Shown here: piece after piece, positions 1 through 7,857 of the stretch | Layout of the letters: every line of letters starts with the position of its first letter | Position numbering within the stretch: the stretch's first letter is position 1 | DNA from: Flavobacteriia bacterium | GTDB taxonomy: Bacteria; Bacteroidota; Bacteroidia; Flavobacteriales; Flavobacteriaceae | DNA: 15,103 bases | Direction: 5' to 3' | Assembly (NCBI GenBank): GCA_003973375.1 | Contig: QNYL01000210.1 | Coordinates: 1-15,103 of the forward strand | Position numbers and translations under genes: made by a program | The notes under the pieces: model-generated | Databases searched by the model: none | What the model was told of the DNA's origin: nothing | Seen by the model: only the letters and a program-made list of their open reading frames with translations

Positions 1-597
1 TTGATATTTGGAGTAGGAGTTGCCGGTTTACAAGCCATCGCCACAGCAAAAAGGCTTGGTGCGGTTGTTGAAGCTACAGATATCCGGCAGGAAACCAAGG
101 AACAAACCGAATCGCTAGGAGCAAAATTCATTACAGTTGAAGATGAGAGTGTCTCCGGAGAAAAATCCGTTTATGCTAAAGAAGCTACTGAAGAGTACAA
201 ACAGAAACAAAAAGAGGCAGTTGAAGCTTCATTATTCAAGGCTGATCTTGTAATCACTACAGCACAGGTTCCCGGTAGAAAAGCACCGGTATTGATCACG
301 AAAGATCAGGTTAAAAAGATGCAGACCGGCGCTGTTATTGTAGATCTGGCTGCAGAACAGGGAGGTAACTGCGAGTATAGTAAACTTGATGAAACTGTTA
401 TAATCAATGGGATTAAAGTTATTGGTACCTCAATGGCTCCGGTAAGTGTGGCTACCAATGCCAGTGAACTTTTTGGAAAGAATATTTACAACTTTATCAA
501 TCACCTTACAGATGAGAACGGCTTTAAATGGGATCTGGAAGATGAGATTACCAACGCTACTCTTATCATCAGGGAAGGTAAAATCAGAAATAACTAA
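1..597 (+). CDS. pntA: NAD(P) transhydrogenase subunit alpha part 1 (PntAA), 5'-truncated
   Basis: This is the C-terminal 198 residues of the soluble NAD(H)-binding domain I of the proton-translocating transhydrogenase. The enzyme moves hydride from NADH to NADP+ at the cytoplasmic face of the inner membrane, driven by the proton gradient. The fragment opens inside the Rossmann fold: the dinucleotide motif GVGVAGLQA lies at residues 4-12, followed by AKRLGAVVEATDIR, TTAQVPGRKAP and DLAAEQGGNCE, all typical of PntA. The first codon (TTG) reads as an internal Leu, so the true start lies before the window. The protein stops after domain I and the membrane part is a separate gene 11 bp downstream, so the alpha subunit is split (PntAA/PntAB), as in many bacteria outside the enterics. 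Identification is secure; only the 5' end is missing. Confidence 0.95.
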   Translation: MIFGVGVAGLQAIATAKRLGAVVEATDIRQETKEQTESLGAKFITVEDESVSGEKSVYAKEATEEYKQKQKEAVEASLFKADLVITTAQVPGRKAPVLITKDQVKKMQTGAVIVDLAAEQGGNCEYSKLDETVIINGIKVIGTSMAPVSVATNASELFGKNIYNFINHLTDENGFKWDLEDEITNATLIIREGKIRNN

Positions 598-608
598 AAA
601 AAATAAAA

Positions 609-920
609 ATGCAACAAATCATAGAATTTTTAAAAGAAAATCTCCAATTGATTTACATCCTTATTCTGGCTGTATTTATTGGAGTGGAAGTGATAAAAAA
701 TATTCCGGCAGTTTTGCACACCCCCTTAATGTCGGGTGCCAATGCCTTAAGTGGTGTTGTAATTGTTGGAGCTATTTTAGTGATGTTAAATGCAGATCCT
801 AACAATTATGTAGCCTTAAGCTTAGGATTTCTTGCAGTTGTTTTGGGTATTATCAATGTGGTAGGAGGATTTGCCGTTACCGACAGAATGTTACAAATGT
901 TTAAAAAGAAGAAAAAATGA
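609..920 (+). CDS. pntAB: NAD(P) transhydrogenase subunit alpha part 2 (PntAB), membrane
   Basis: This 103-residue membrane protein supplies the alpha-side helices of the proton channel (domain II). Three to four hydrophobic segments are visible: about residues 13-30, 42-60 and 66-90. The central stretch has the family's small-residue pattern (HTPLMSGANALSGVVIVGA), and the tail ends in a run of lysines, consistent with a cytoplasmic end. It sits between pntAA (11-bp gap) and pntB, whose ATG overlaps its stop codon (ATGA, 917-920). That overlap indicates translational coupling and equal dosage of the channel subunits. A purine-rich run (AAAAAAATAAAA) precedes the ATG rather than a Shine-Dalgarno site, as is usual for the phylum. 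Sequence and position both support the call. Confidence 0.94.
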   Translation: MQQIIEFLKENLQLIYILILAVFIGVEVIKNIPAVLHTPLMSGANALSGVVIVGAILVMLNADPNNYVALSLGFLAVVLGIINVVGGFAVTDRMLQMFKKKKK

Positions 921-2299
921 GTATTACATTAAGTATCATATATTTAATTTCCACCATCACCTTTGTGATTGGTCTGAAATTATTAGGACATCCCGAAACT
1001 GCCAAAAAAGGAAACAGTATTGCTGCTTTTGGGATGGGACTTGCAATTATTGGCACAATATTTTTAAATAATCTTGAAGTACCAATCTTTATTTATATTC
1101 TGATCATTGTCGCCATTCTGATAGGTTCTGTTATTGGTTGGCTTATCGCTATAAAAGTGGAAATGACTAAAATGCCCGAATTGGTTTCCTTGTTTAACGG
1201 ATTTGGCGGAGCAAGTGCTGCACTTATCGGAATTGTTGAATACGGTAATAATCAGGCTGATATAACTCAGGTAACTACCATCATTGCAGCTATTATCATT
1301 GGCAGTATAACCTTTTCAGGAAGTATGATCGCATGGGCTAAACTGAATGGTTCTTTGAAAAAGGATATCCGGTTACCTAAATATAATCTGATCAACAATC
1401 TTTTACTCATAGCCTTGATCGTATTTGGTTTCTTTATTGTAAATGGCAGCATAAATGGTGAGATAATCATTTATATACTTCTTCTTTTCTCACTAATTTA
1501 TGGTATTCTCTTTGTAATTCCCATTGGAGGAGCAGATATGCCTGTAGTGATCTCACTTTTAAATTCCCTTACAGGAATTGCAGCTGCAATTACAGGAATC
1601 CTATATGACAATATGGTGATGATGGTAGGAGGTATTCTGGTTGGATCAGCAGGACTGATCCTTACCTTTGCAATGTGTAAAGCTATGAACAGATCGCTTT
1701 CCAACGTGATCTTTGGAGCTTTTGGAGGAGATTCCGTTGCCGCCAAAAAAGGAAGCACTATCGGTGGTCATATCAAAAAAACCAATCCCAGCGATGTAGC
1801 TGTACTGATGAACTATGCTGATAAAGTAGTTATCGTTCCGGGTTACGGACTCGCTGTAGCCCAAGCTCAACATGTTATACATGAGCTTGAAGAACTGCTT
1901 ACCAAAAAAGGAGTAGAAGTATCTTATGCCATACATCCGGTAGCGGGAAGAATGCCAGGTCATATGAATGTTTTACTGGCGGAAAGCAATGTGAGCTACG
2001 ATAAACTGATCGAAATGGATGATATCAATCCGCAGTTTAAAAATACCGATGTGGTACTTGTTGTAGGAGCGAATGATGTGGTAAATCCTGCTGCGCACAA
2101 TGATCCTTCCAGTCCGATTTACGGAATGCCAATTCTTGAAGTTGAGGATGCCCGTAGTATTATAATCAACAAAAGGAGTATGAATCCGGGTTATGCAGGA
2201 ATTCAAAATGAATTGTTTTTTAATCAAAAAACCTCTATGCTTTTTGGTGATGCCAAAGAAACTTTAACAAAACTGGTTCAAGAATTGAAAAATATGTAA
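917..2299 (+). CDS. pntB: NAD(P) transhydrogenase subunit beta (PntB)
   Basis: PntB provides most membrane helices of the proton channel plus the cytoplasmic NADP(H)-binding domain III. At 460 residues it has the normal family length. Residues 1 to about 270 are a series of hydrophobic helices, including the conserved loop KMPELVSLFNGFGGASAAL and, later, GGADMPVVISLLNSLTG. Domain III follows: GYGLAVAQAQ at 309-318 (the dinucleotide fold), GRMPGHMN at 344-351, GANDVVNPAA at 384-393 and a NADP-binding loop MNPGYAGIQNELFF from about 422. It starts four bases inside pntAB and is the last gene of the operon, followed within 30 bp by a hairpin terminator. With the two alpha-subunit genes it forms a complete transhydrogenase, whose expected role is NADPH supply for biosynthesis and peroxide defence. 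Confidence 0.96.
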   Translation: MSITLSIIYLISTITFVIGLKLLGHPETAKKGNSIAAFGMGLAIIGTIFLNNLEVPIFIYILIIVAILIGSVIGWLIAIKVEMTKMPELVSLFNGFGGASAALIGIVEYGNNQADITQVTTIIAAIIIGSITFSGSMIAWAKLNGSLKKDIRLPKYNLINNLLLIALIVFGFFIVNGSINGEIIIYILLLFSLIYGILFVIPIGGADMPVVISLLNSLTGIAAAITGILYDNMVMMVGGILVGSAGLILTFAMCKAMNRSLSNVIFGAFGGDSVAAKKGSTIGGHIKKTNPSDVAVLMNYADKVVIVPGYGLAVAQAQHVIHELEELLTKKGVEVSYAIHPVAGRMPGHMNVLLAESNVSYDKLIEMDDINPQFKNTDVVLVVGANDVVNPAAHNDPSSPIYGMPILEVEDARSIIINKRSMNPGYAGIQNELFFNQKTSMLFGDAKETLTKLVQELKNM

Positions 2300-2321
2300 T
2301 CTGTTCTATCTTTAATGTTAT

Positions 2322-2356
2322 AAAGAGTTTGCCTGTTTATTCAGGTAAACTTTTTT
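2322..2356 (+). terminator. Rho-independent terminator of the pnt operon
   Basis: A 10-bp stem (AGTTTGCCTG / CAGGTAAACT, one G-U pair) encloses a 6-base loop. The downstream arm runs into a T tract (TTTTTTA). It lies 22 bp after the pntB stop codon and before the promoter of the next gene. Confidence 0.75.
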
Positions 2357-2358
2357 AT

Positions 2359-2385
2359 TTTGAACACTAAACTTATTTATATTTG
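2359..2385 (+). promoter_or_regulatory. Bacteroidota-type promoter for the 486-aa protein
   Basis: TATATTTG at 2378-2385 matches the Bacteroidota -7 consensus TAnnTTTG exactly. A TTTG at 2359-2362 could be the -33 box, but the 15-base spacer is shorter than the usual 17-23. Transcription would start near 2392, giving a leader of only about a dozen bases before the ATG at 2404. Confidence 0.5.
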
Positions 2386-2403
2386 CATAAAACTAACTAA
2401 AAA

Positions 2404-3864
2404 ATGACTTTAATTAAAGGAGATCAAAAAATTGTTCATGCACTTACGCTAAAACAAAAAGCACTTCAAATAAACCTGAACAGCCATATTTACGGAACAT
2501 TCGCCGAAATTGGTGCCGGACAGGAAACCGTACGACATTTTTTTCGCGCCGGGGGTGCTTCCGGAACAATCGCAAAAGCTATGTCGGCCTATGACAAGGT
2601 TTTTTCTGATGAGATCTACGGTTCCGAAGAAGACAAAAGGTATGTAACCGAATCGAGACTGAGGAAAATGCTTCATTATGAGATCGACCTGATCGAAGAT
2701 CGTTTAAACAGAAAAGATCATCCTGATAAAATATTTTTTAGTTACGCTAATACGGTAACCACCATAGATTTTGCAAAGAAATTTAAAGGTCACGGCTGGG
2801 TTGGAATACGCTTTCAGATGGATCCTCTTGAAGATTATAACGAGATTGTAATCCATGCCCGTTTTAAACAGACCGACTCGCGGCTTCAACAGGAAACACT
2901 GGGCATGTTAGGCGTAAACCTGATCTATGGTGCATTCTATATGAATGAAAATCCGAAGGAACTTTTGAAATCCTTTTACGATAATATCGAATCCGATACG
3001 ATCGAGATCGATATGGTTGATTTTTCAGGGCCAAGATTTATGTATGTTGACAACCGCTTGATGAGTTTATACCTTGTAAAAAACGGAATGACCAATGCGG
3101 TAATGTTTGATCCAAACGGAAACAATTTATTGCCCGCTCATGTACTTTACAAAAAGAATATTCTGGCTTTAAGAGGTAGTTTCAGACCTGTGACCAAGGT
3201 AAATATGGAGATCTATGAAGAATCAAAAAAGCTTTTCCTGAATGAAAATCGCGTAGATGAGAAAAATACCCGGGTGATCTTTGAGATTACTTTAGCCAAT
3301 CTACGCTCTGAAGGCGGCAAGATCAACGAAAGGGATTTCTTAGATCGCGCTGAGATCTTATGCTCTTTAGGTCAGACAGTTATGATAACTAACTTTCAGG
3401 AATACTATAAACTCGTTGATTACTTTTCTGAATTTACAAAAGCCCGTATGGCACTGGCTATGGGGGTTATCAATATGATTGAGATCTTTGATGAAAAATA
3501 TTATCGTGATTTGAGCGGAGGTATTCTGGAAGCTTTTGGAAAACTATTTTACAAGGATCTTAAAGTGTACTTGTATCCGTTAAAGGATCCCGAAACCGGA
3601 GAAATCATTGATAGTAAAAATCTTAAAGTTCATCCCCGGTTAAAGGAGTTGTACAAATATTTTAAATCTAATGGCAGAATCATTGATATTGAAAACTACG
3701 ATCTTGAAATTCTCGACTATTACTCCAGATCCATCTTTAAAATGATCTCAAAAGGAGAAGAAGGCTGGGAAGAAATGGTTCCGGAAGGTGTTCCGGAACT
3801 CATTAAAAGTCATCGCCTTTTCGGATATAAAAAAAGAACTTCCAAAGAAAACAGGAAAAAATAA
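2404..3864 (+). CDS. conserved hypothetical protein, 486 aa, function unassigned
   Basis: I recognise the general look of this protein from flavobacterial genomes but cannot give it a function. It appears soluble: there is no signal peptide, membrane segment or lipobox. The N-terminus has a distinctive stretch, EIGAGQE at 35-41 followed by the Gly-rich RAGGASGTIAKAMSAYD at 48-64. The rest is mixed alpha/beta with many charged residues and a single Cys (ILCSLGQ). Automatic annotations I remember for relatives (TonB-dependent receptor, nicotinate-nucleotide adenylyltransferase) are not supported: there is no beta-barrel or secretion signal, and no GxFxPxHxGH nucleotidyltransferase motif. Its own terminator upstream and -7 box show that it is transcribed separately from pntB. 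The ATG at 2404 is the only sensible start, just after the promoter. It ends convergently with the peroxiredoxin gene. Confidence 0.85.
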   Translation: MTLIKGDQKIVHALTLKQKALQINLNSHIYGTFAEIGAGQETVRHFFRAGGASGTIAKAMSAYDKVFSDEIYGSEEDKRYVTESRLRKMLHYEIDLIEDRLNRKDHPDKIFFSYANTVTTIDFAKKFKGHGWVGIRFQMDPLEDYNEIVIHARFKQTDSRLQQETLGMLGVNLIYGAFYMNENPKELLKSFYDNIESDTIEIDMVDFSGPRFMYVDNRLMSLYLVKNGMTNAVMFDPNGNNLLPAHVLYKKNILALRGSFRPVTKVNMEIYEESKKLFLNENRVDEKNTRVIFEITLANLRSEGGKINERDFLDRAEILCSLGQTVMITNFQEYYKLVDYFSEFTKARMALAMGVINMIEIFDEKYYRDLSGGILEAFGKLFYKDLKVYLYPLKDPETGEIIDSKNLKVHPRLKELYKYFKSNGRIIDIENYDLEILDYYSRSIFKMISKGEEGWEEMVPEGVPELIKSHRLFGYKKRTSKENRKK

Positions 3865-3876
3865 GCGTAAAACTTG

Positions 3877-3957
3877 TTAACCTGGATAATTCACAAATTT
3901 TGATATCAAGCAAATTGGCGAAAATATATTAGCTTAGCTGTGAATTTTTCAGGTTAA
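3877..3957. repeat. long imperfect inverted repeat between convergent genes
   Basis: Two 19-base arms (3877-3895 and 3939-3957) are complementary at 17 positions: TTAACCTGGATAATTCACA against TGTGAATTTTTCAGGTTAA. They are separated by 43 bases. The loop holds a perfect 10-base palindrome, TTGATATCAA, at 3900-3909. The right arm overlaps the stop codon of the peroxiredoxin gene. The position between two converging genes suggests a bidirectional 3'-end structure, but no T tract follows either arm, so it is not a standard intrinsic terminator. Confidence 0.5.
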
Positions 3958-4409
3958 TCCTTCAGGATCTGTGCTGTATGCTCTTTGGTCTTTACTTTTT
4001 CTATGATGTCTTCAATTTTTCCGTTTTCATCAATAATAAAAGTTGTTCGGTGAATCCCGTCGTATTCACGACCCATAAATTTCTTAGGGCCCCAAACACC
4101 ATAGGCATTGATGATCTTTTTATCCTCATCGGCAATTAAAGAATAAGGCAATTCATTTTTTGTAGCAAAATTTAACTGTCGCTTAACGGAATCTGCACTT
4201 ACACCTATTACTTCATAGCCCCTTTCTACAAATCGCTGATAATTGTCTCTCAGATTCTTAGCTTCCATAGTACAACCTGGTGTACTGGCTTTTGGATAAA
4301 AAAACAGGACTACTTTCTTTCCTTTATAATCGGTTAGTTTTATTGTTTTTCCATTCTGATCTGTTCCTTCAAACACCGGAGCAGGATCACCTTTTTTCAA
4401 ATTTGTCAT
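3954..4409 (-). CDS. bcp: thioredoxin-dependent thiol peroxidase, BCP/PrxQ family
   Basis: This is a cytoplasmic peroxiredoxin that reduces hydrogen peroxide and organic hydroperoxides with thiol donors. At 151 residues it has the usual BCP length. The active-site block FFYPKASTPGCT spans residues 36-47, with the peroxidatic Cys at C46 and the assisting Thr at T43. The conserved Arg is R121 in GIHRTTFIID. In E. coli BCP the resolving Cys lies five residues after the peroxidatic one; here that position (51) is Lys, and C46 is the only Cys in the protein, so it must work as a 1-Cys enzyme recycled by an external thiol. The gene is divergent from nth with a 44-bp spacer, which places both promoters in overlapping DNA. 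Its 3' end lies within the inverted repeat shared with the upstream convergent gene. Confidence 0.93.
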   Translation of the reverse strand: MTNLKKGDPAPVFEGTDQNGKTIKLTDYKGKKVVLFFYPKASTPGCTMEAKNLRDNYQRFVERGYEVIGVSADSVKRQLNFATKNELPYSLIADEDKKIINAYGVWGPKKFMGREYDGIHRTTFIIDENGKIEDIIEKVKTKEHTAQILKD

Positions 4410-4434
4410 CTTTTCGTTTTAAAGTGTATTTTTA
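4402..4434 (+). promoter_or_regulatory. possible nth promoter
   Basis: TTTG at 4402-4405, a 21-base spacer and TATTTTTA at 4427-4434 fit the Bacteroidota -33/-7 arrangement, with one mismatch in the last base of the -7 box. A start near 4441 would leave a 13-base leader. The -33 box overlaps the first codons of the divergent peroxiredoxin gene. This is a weak call. Confidence 0.3.
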
Positions 4435-4453
4435 CATCGTAAAAGTACGAAAA

Positions 4454-5095
4454 ATGAACAAGAAAGAAAAAGCCGATTTTGTTATTAAAACCCTCAACGA
4501 AATTTATCCTTCCCCTCCTATTCCACTGAATCACCGAGATCCTTTTACACTGCTTATTGCCGTTTTGCTCTCCGCACAGTCTACCGATACACGTGTAAAC
4601 TTGGTCACTCCGGAGTTGTTCAAAAAGGCTGATAATCCGTACAGTATGGCCAAACTTTCTGTAGAAGAGATCAGAGAGATCATTAAAACAGTTGGATTAT
4701 CCCCGACAAAATCGAAAAATATTCATCAGCTATCCAAAAATCTGATCGAAAAACATAATGGCAAAGTACCGCAGACTTTTGAGGAACTGGAAGCTTTACC
4801 CGGCGTAGGGCATAAAACCGCCAGCGTTGTGATGAGTCAGGCATTTGATGTACCTGCTTTTCCCGTGGATACCCATATACACCGCCTGATGTATCGATGG
4901 ACTCTGAGCAATGGCAAAAACGTGGTACAAACTGAAAAAGATGCAAAAAGATTATTCCCTAAAGACTTGTGGAACATCCTGCACCTTCAGATCATCTATT
5001 ACGGAAGAGAGTATTCTCCGGCGAGAGGGTGGGATATTGAAAAAGATATCATTACCAAAACTATAGGCAGAAAGGATCTGATAAAGAAAAAGTAG
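4454..5095 (+). CDS. nth: endonuclease III (Nth), form lacking the Fe-S cluster cysteines
   Basis: This is a DNA glycosylase/AP lyase that removes oxidised pyrimidines in base-excision repair. It has 213 residues from the ATG at 4454. The frame is open further upstream to 4280, but that part runs antisense through the peroxiredoxin gene and does not resemble Nth. The N-terminal helix LLIAVLLSAQSTDTRVN (33-49) is typical. The helix-hairpin-helix LPGVGHKTASVV (115-126) carries the catalytic Lys K121, and VDTHIHR carries the catalytic Asp D139. The C-terminus departs from the textbook enzyme: E. coli Nth ends in a 4Fe-4S loop with four Cys, whereas here the region reads HLQIIYYGREYSPARGW and the whole protein contains no Cys. 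Both catalytic residues are intact, so it is probably active. I believe the same C-terminus occurs in other flavobacteria, making this a lineage trait rather than damage. Confidence 0.93.
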   Translation: MNKKEKADFVIKTLNEIYPSPPIPLNHRDPFTLLIAVLLSAQSTDTRVNLVTPELFKKADNPYSMAKLSVEEIREIIKTVGLSPTKSKNIHQLSKNLIEKHNGKVPQTFEELEALPGVGHKTASVVMSQAFDVPAFPVDTHIHRLMYRWTLSNGKNVVQTEKDAKRLFPKDLWNILHLQIIYYGREYSPARGWDIEKDIITKTIGRKDLIKKK

Positions 5096-5215
5096 GTTCT
5101 TTAATTTTACAGATTTATTGTTCGTTGGTCTATCAATTGTTACAATTAGTCTAATAAATTTAATTAGGCTGATCTGTTTAACGATATTTGTTTTTTTAAA
5201 TCAAAAAAGCTTATC

Positions 5216-7795
5216 ATGTTTAAACACGCTTCACTTTCAAGTAAATTAGCTGTTCTTTTCCTGTTTTTTTTAATTACGGCATCTGCACAGCACAAAACCG
5301 GTAATATTGTTGAATATTTTGGTAAGGAAAAAGCCGGGGACCTTACAGAAGGGGATGTTGTATATGTTTTTAAGAAGGGTCTTGCTTTAAAGATCCGTAA
5401 CTTCACCTTTAACTCCTCCTCCTTTCCCAAGGATCCTGTCTTTAACAGATTCCTTATGAACAATAATTATACCGTTAAAAAAGATGAAGTATTTGATATT
5501 GATGCTTCCGGAAATGAAATGGTATGGAAAGAGATCAATGTTGATCATAACAACAGCTTTAACAATCCTGATCTAAGAACTAGTTATGTTTATTTAACCT
5601 ATAAGTCAGGTAGTAATAAAAGACTTTTGCTTGAAGCTTCAGGACATTCTCTGCTATTAATCAACGGGTTACCTCACGAAGGAGATCATTATGATTTTGG
5701 TTATAACCTGGTGCCTGTCAACATAAAAAAAGGTTTGAACGTATTTGTTTTAAAGGTGGGACGATTCCCGAGAATAAGAGCCCGCTTATTAAAACCACAT
5801 CAGGATATTCTATTTACTCCGAGAGATCTTACTCTGCCCGATCTTTTAAATGAAGAACAAAAGGATTACTACGGTGCCATTAAGATCATCAATAATTCTG
5901 ATCAATGGATGAAGAATTACATTATTGAATCTGATGTTTATGGTTCAAAAAGCGTCAGTAATGTTCCTGCCATTGCTCCGATGAGTGTAAGAAAAGTACC
6001 GTTTCTTATGCATACAGCCACTGATCTTAAAGGAAAAAAAGAAGCTGAAATTCATTTAGCCCTAAAAAACAGATCCGGTAGTACTATTGCAAAACAAATT
6101 ATAAAAACAGGTGTTCGATCCAAATACAAACATCATAAAAATACTTTTATCAGTAATATTGACGGAAGTGTACAATATTACAGTGTGGCTCCTTCCACTG
6201 ATCACAGTACAAAAAATCAGGCTCTGTTCTTTTCAGTTCACGGAGCCTCTGTTGAAGCTGTAAATCAGGCCAATGCCTATAAACAAAAAGACTGGGGAAA
6301 TCTGGTGGCTCCTACCAACAGGCGCCCTTTCGGATTTGCCTGGGAGGACTGGGGAAGGCTTGATGCTCTGGAAGTACTCAATGATGCAAAGCGCATATAC
6401 AAACCTGATGAAAACCGAATTTACCTGACCGGACATTCTATGGGAGGTCACGGTACCTGGTACCTGGGCGCTACTTATCCTGATAAATTTGCATCTATTG
6501 CGCCTTGTGCAGGATATCCGGATCTGATTTTGTATCGTGACAGTTTTTTAAAGGAAACTTTAAAATTACCTATGGATCAACTTAAAAAGATGGGATTTAC
6601 GGAAAAAGATGTTGAACGTTTAAAGACAGAATATATACCAAATCCTGTTGAGAGAATGATCAAAAGAGCAGGAACTCCCAGCCGCACGTTAGAGCTGATC
6701 AGAAACTATCTTCATTATGGAGTATACATCTTCCATGGAGAAAAAGACAATGTTGTTCCAACTGAAATCGCCAGAGATATGAGAAAAAGACTGGGAACTT
6801 TTCATAACGATTTTACCTATTATGAATATCCCGGCGGTCAGCACTGGTTTGGTAATCATTCTGTTGACTGGCCTCCTATTTTTGAAATGTTCAGTGAAAG
6901 AAGTAAAAAGGATCCGAAGGAAATCAAAAAGATTGAATTCTATACCGGATCGCCCGGAGTATCAGCTACTTCAAATTTCATCACTATTGTTCAGCAATTG
7001 AAACCATTTGAAGTAAGTTCCTTCAAATTCAGCAGAGAAGATTCTGTTAAGATTACCACAAAGAATGTTGCACTGCTTAAAATTGACGCCAAAGATCTTA
7101 ACGATACCATAAAAAAAATAAGTATTGATGGTACTGCGCTAAACATTAAAACCAAAGAAATAAACTATTTTAAGAATATTTCAGGTAAGTGGAATAAAGC
7201 TTCTGCTCCAGCCCTTCAGGAAAAAGGTCCGCACAGAAACGGAGGATTTAAAGATGCATTCAGAAATAAAATGGTCTTTGTTTATGCTACAAAAGGTTCT
7301 GCTGAAGAAAATAAATGGTATTTCAATCGCGCCAGATTTGATGCTGAAACTTTCAGGTACAGAGCAAACGGTTCTGTAGAAGTGATCAAAGATGTCAATT
7401 TTAATCCGGCAAAATATCCTGACAGGAACATTATCCTCTATGGCAACAGGTCAAATAACAATGCATGGAATAAGTTACTGGGAGAATCTCCAATTCAGGT
7501 TAGTGATAATGAAGTAAGAATTGGCAACAAAAAACTTAGCGGAACCCAGTGGGGAATGTATTTTATCTATCCCCGTAAGGATAGTGATTTTGCAAGCATA
7601 GGAGTAGTAACCGCAACTGGGGAAAAAGGAATGAAAGCAGCCTATATGAACCATTACCTGGTTAACGGGACTACGTTTCCTGATGTTACACTTTTTGATG
7701 ATAGTGTTTTAAAAGAAGGTGAAAGAAATGTAAAATGTGCCGGTTTCTTTGGCAACGACTGGAGTATTGATAAGGGTGATTTTGAATGGAACTGA
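5216..7795 (+). CDS. secreted prolyl-oligopeptidase-like serine hydrolase with unassigned C-terminal region
   Basis: This is an 859-residue exported alpha/beta hydrolase. Residues 1-24 form a signal peptide (hydrophobic core LAVLFLFFLITASA, cleavage before Q25). Residues 25 to about 330 look beta-rich with no family I can name. The hydrolase domain spans about 335-560: a VHGA oxyanion-type segment near H342, nucleophile S408 in GHSMGGHG, acid D511 in GEKDNVVP and catalytic H543 in GGQHWFG, in the correct order. The substrate could be a peptide or an ester; the domain is shared by POP-like peptidases and carbohydrate esterases. Residues 560-859 match no domain I recognise and end in a Trp-containing tail (GNDWSIDKGDFEW). 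No type IX secretion C-terminal domain or lipobox is apparent, so the periplasm is the likely location. The gene stands alone between nth and a bidirectional terminator. Confidence 0.9.
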   Translation: MFKHASLSSKLAVLFLFFLITASAQHKTGNIVEYFGKEKAGDLTEGDVVYVFKKGLALKIRNFTFNSSSFPKDPVFNRFLMNNNYTVKKDEVFDIDASGNEMVWKEINVDHNNSFNNPDLRTSYVYLTYKSGSNKRLLLEASGHSLLLINGLPHEGDHYDFGYNLVPVNIKKGLNVFVLKVGRFPRIRARLLKPHQDILFTPRDLTLPDLLNEEQKDYYGAIKIINNSDQWMKNYIIESDVYGSKSVSNVPAIAPMSVRKVPFLMHTATDLKGKKEAEIHLALKNRSGSTIAKQIIKTGVRSKYKHHKNTFISNIDGSVQYYSVAPSTDHSTKNQALFFSVHGASVEAVNQANAYKQKDWGNLVAPTNRRPFGFAWEDWGRLDALEVLNDAKRIYKPDENRIYLTGHSMGGHGTWYLGATYPDKFASIAPCAGYPDLILYRDSFLKETLKLPMDQLKKMGFTEKDVERLKTEYIPNPVERMIKRAGTPSRTLELIRNYLHYGVYIFHGEKDNVVPTEIARDMRKRLGTFHNDFTYYEYPGGQHWFGNHSVDWPPIFEMFSERSKKDPKEIKKIEFYTGSPGVSATSNFITIVQQLKPFEVSSFKFSREDSVKITTKNVALLKIDAKDLNDTIKKISIDGTALNIKTKEINYFKNISGKWNKASAPALQEKGPHRNGGFKDAFRNKMVFVYATKGSAEENKWYFNRARFDAETFRYRANGSVEVIKDVNFNPAKYPDRNIILYGNRSNNNAWNKLLGESPIQVSDNEVRIGNKKLSGTQWGMYFIYPRKDSDFASIGVVTATGEKGMKAAYMNHYLVNGTTFPDVTLFDDSVLKEGERNVKCAGFFGNDWSIDKGDFEWN

Positions 7796-7818
7796 GAATA
7801 AAGGTCCAAAACTTTTAT

Positions 7819-7853
7819 AAAAAAACTCCCAAATTTGATTTGGGAGTTTTTTT
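7819..7853. terminator. bidirectional Rho-independent terminator
   Basis: A perfect 14-bp stem (7821-7834 with 7838-7851; core ACTCCCAAAT / ATTTGGGAGT) closes on a 3-base loop. It has a T run on the + side (7847-7853) and an A run on the left (7819-7825) that becomes a T run on the - strand. It therefore ends transcripts of the serine hydrolase (+) and of the small gene and sigma factor (-). It lies 23 bp past the first stop and 4 bp past the second. Confidence 0.9.
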
Positions 7854-7857
7854 CAGA

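Noticed and set aside
1..3. TTG at position 1 as a start codon of pntAA
   Set aside because: It lies inside the Rossmann fold, just before the GxGxxG motif. The gene clearly begins before the window.
4280..4453. N-terminal extension of nth to an upstream ATG at 4280
   Set aside because: The extra 58 residues are antisense to the peroxiredoxin gene, do not resemble Nth, and the ATG at 4454 gives the normal Nth start.
5143..5170. Short inverted repeats (AATTGTTACAATT, CTAAT...ATTAG) after nth as a terminator
   Set aside because: The stems are only 5-6 bp and AT-only, with no following T tract. This is expected by chance in such AT-rich spacer.
5184..5195. GATATTTG upstream of the serine hydrolase as its -7 box
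   Set aside because: It has one mismatch at the first conserved T and no TTG at a suitable distance, so it is too weak to list as a promoter.
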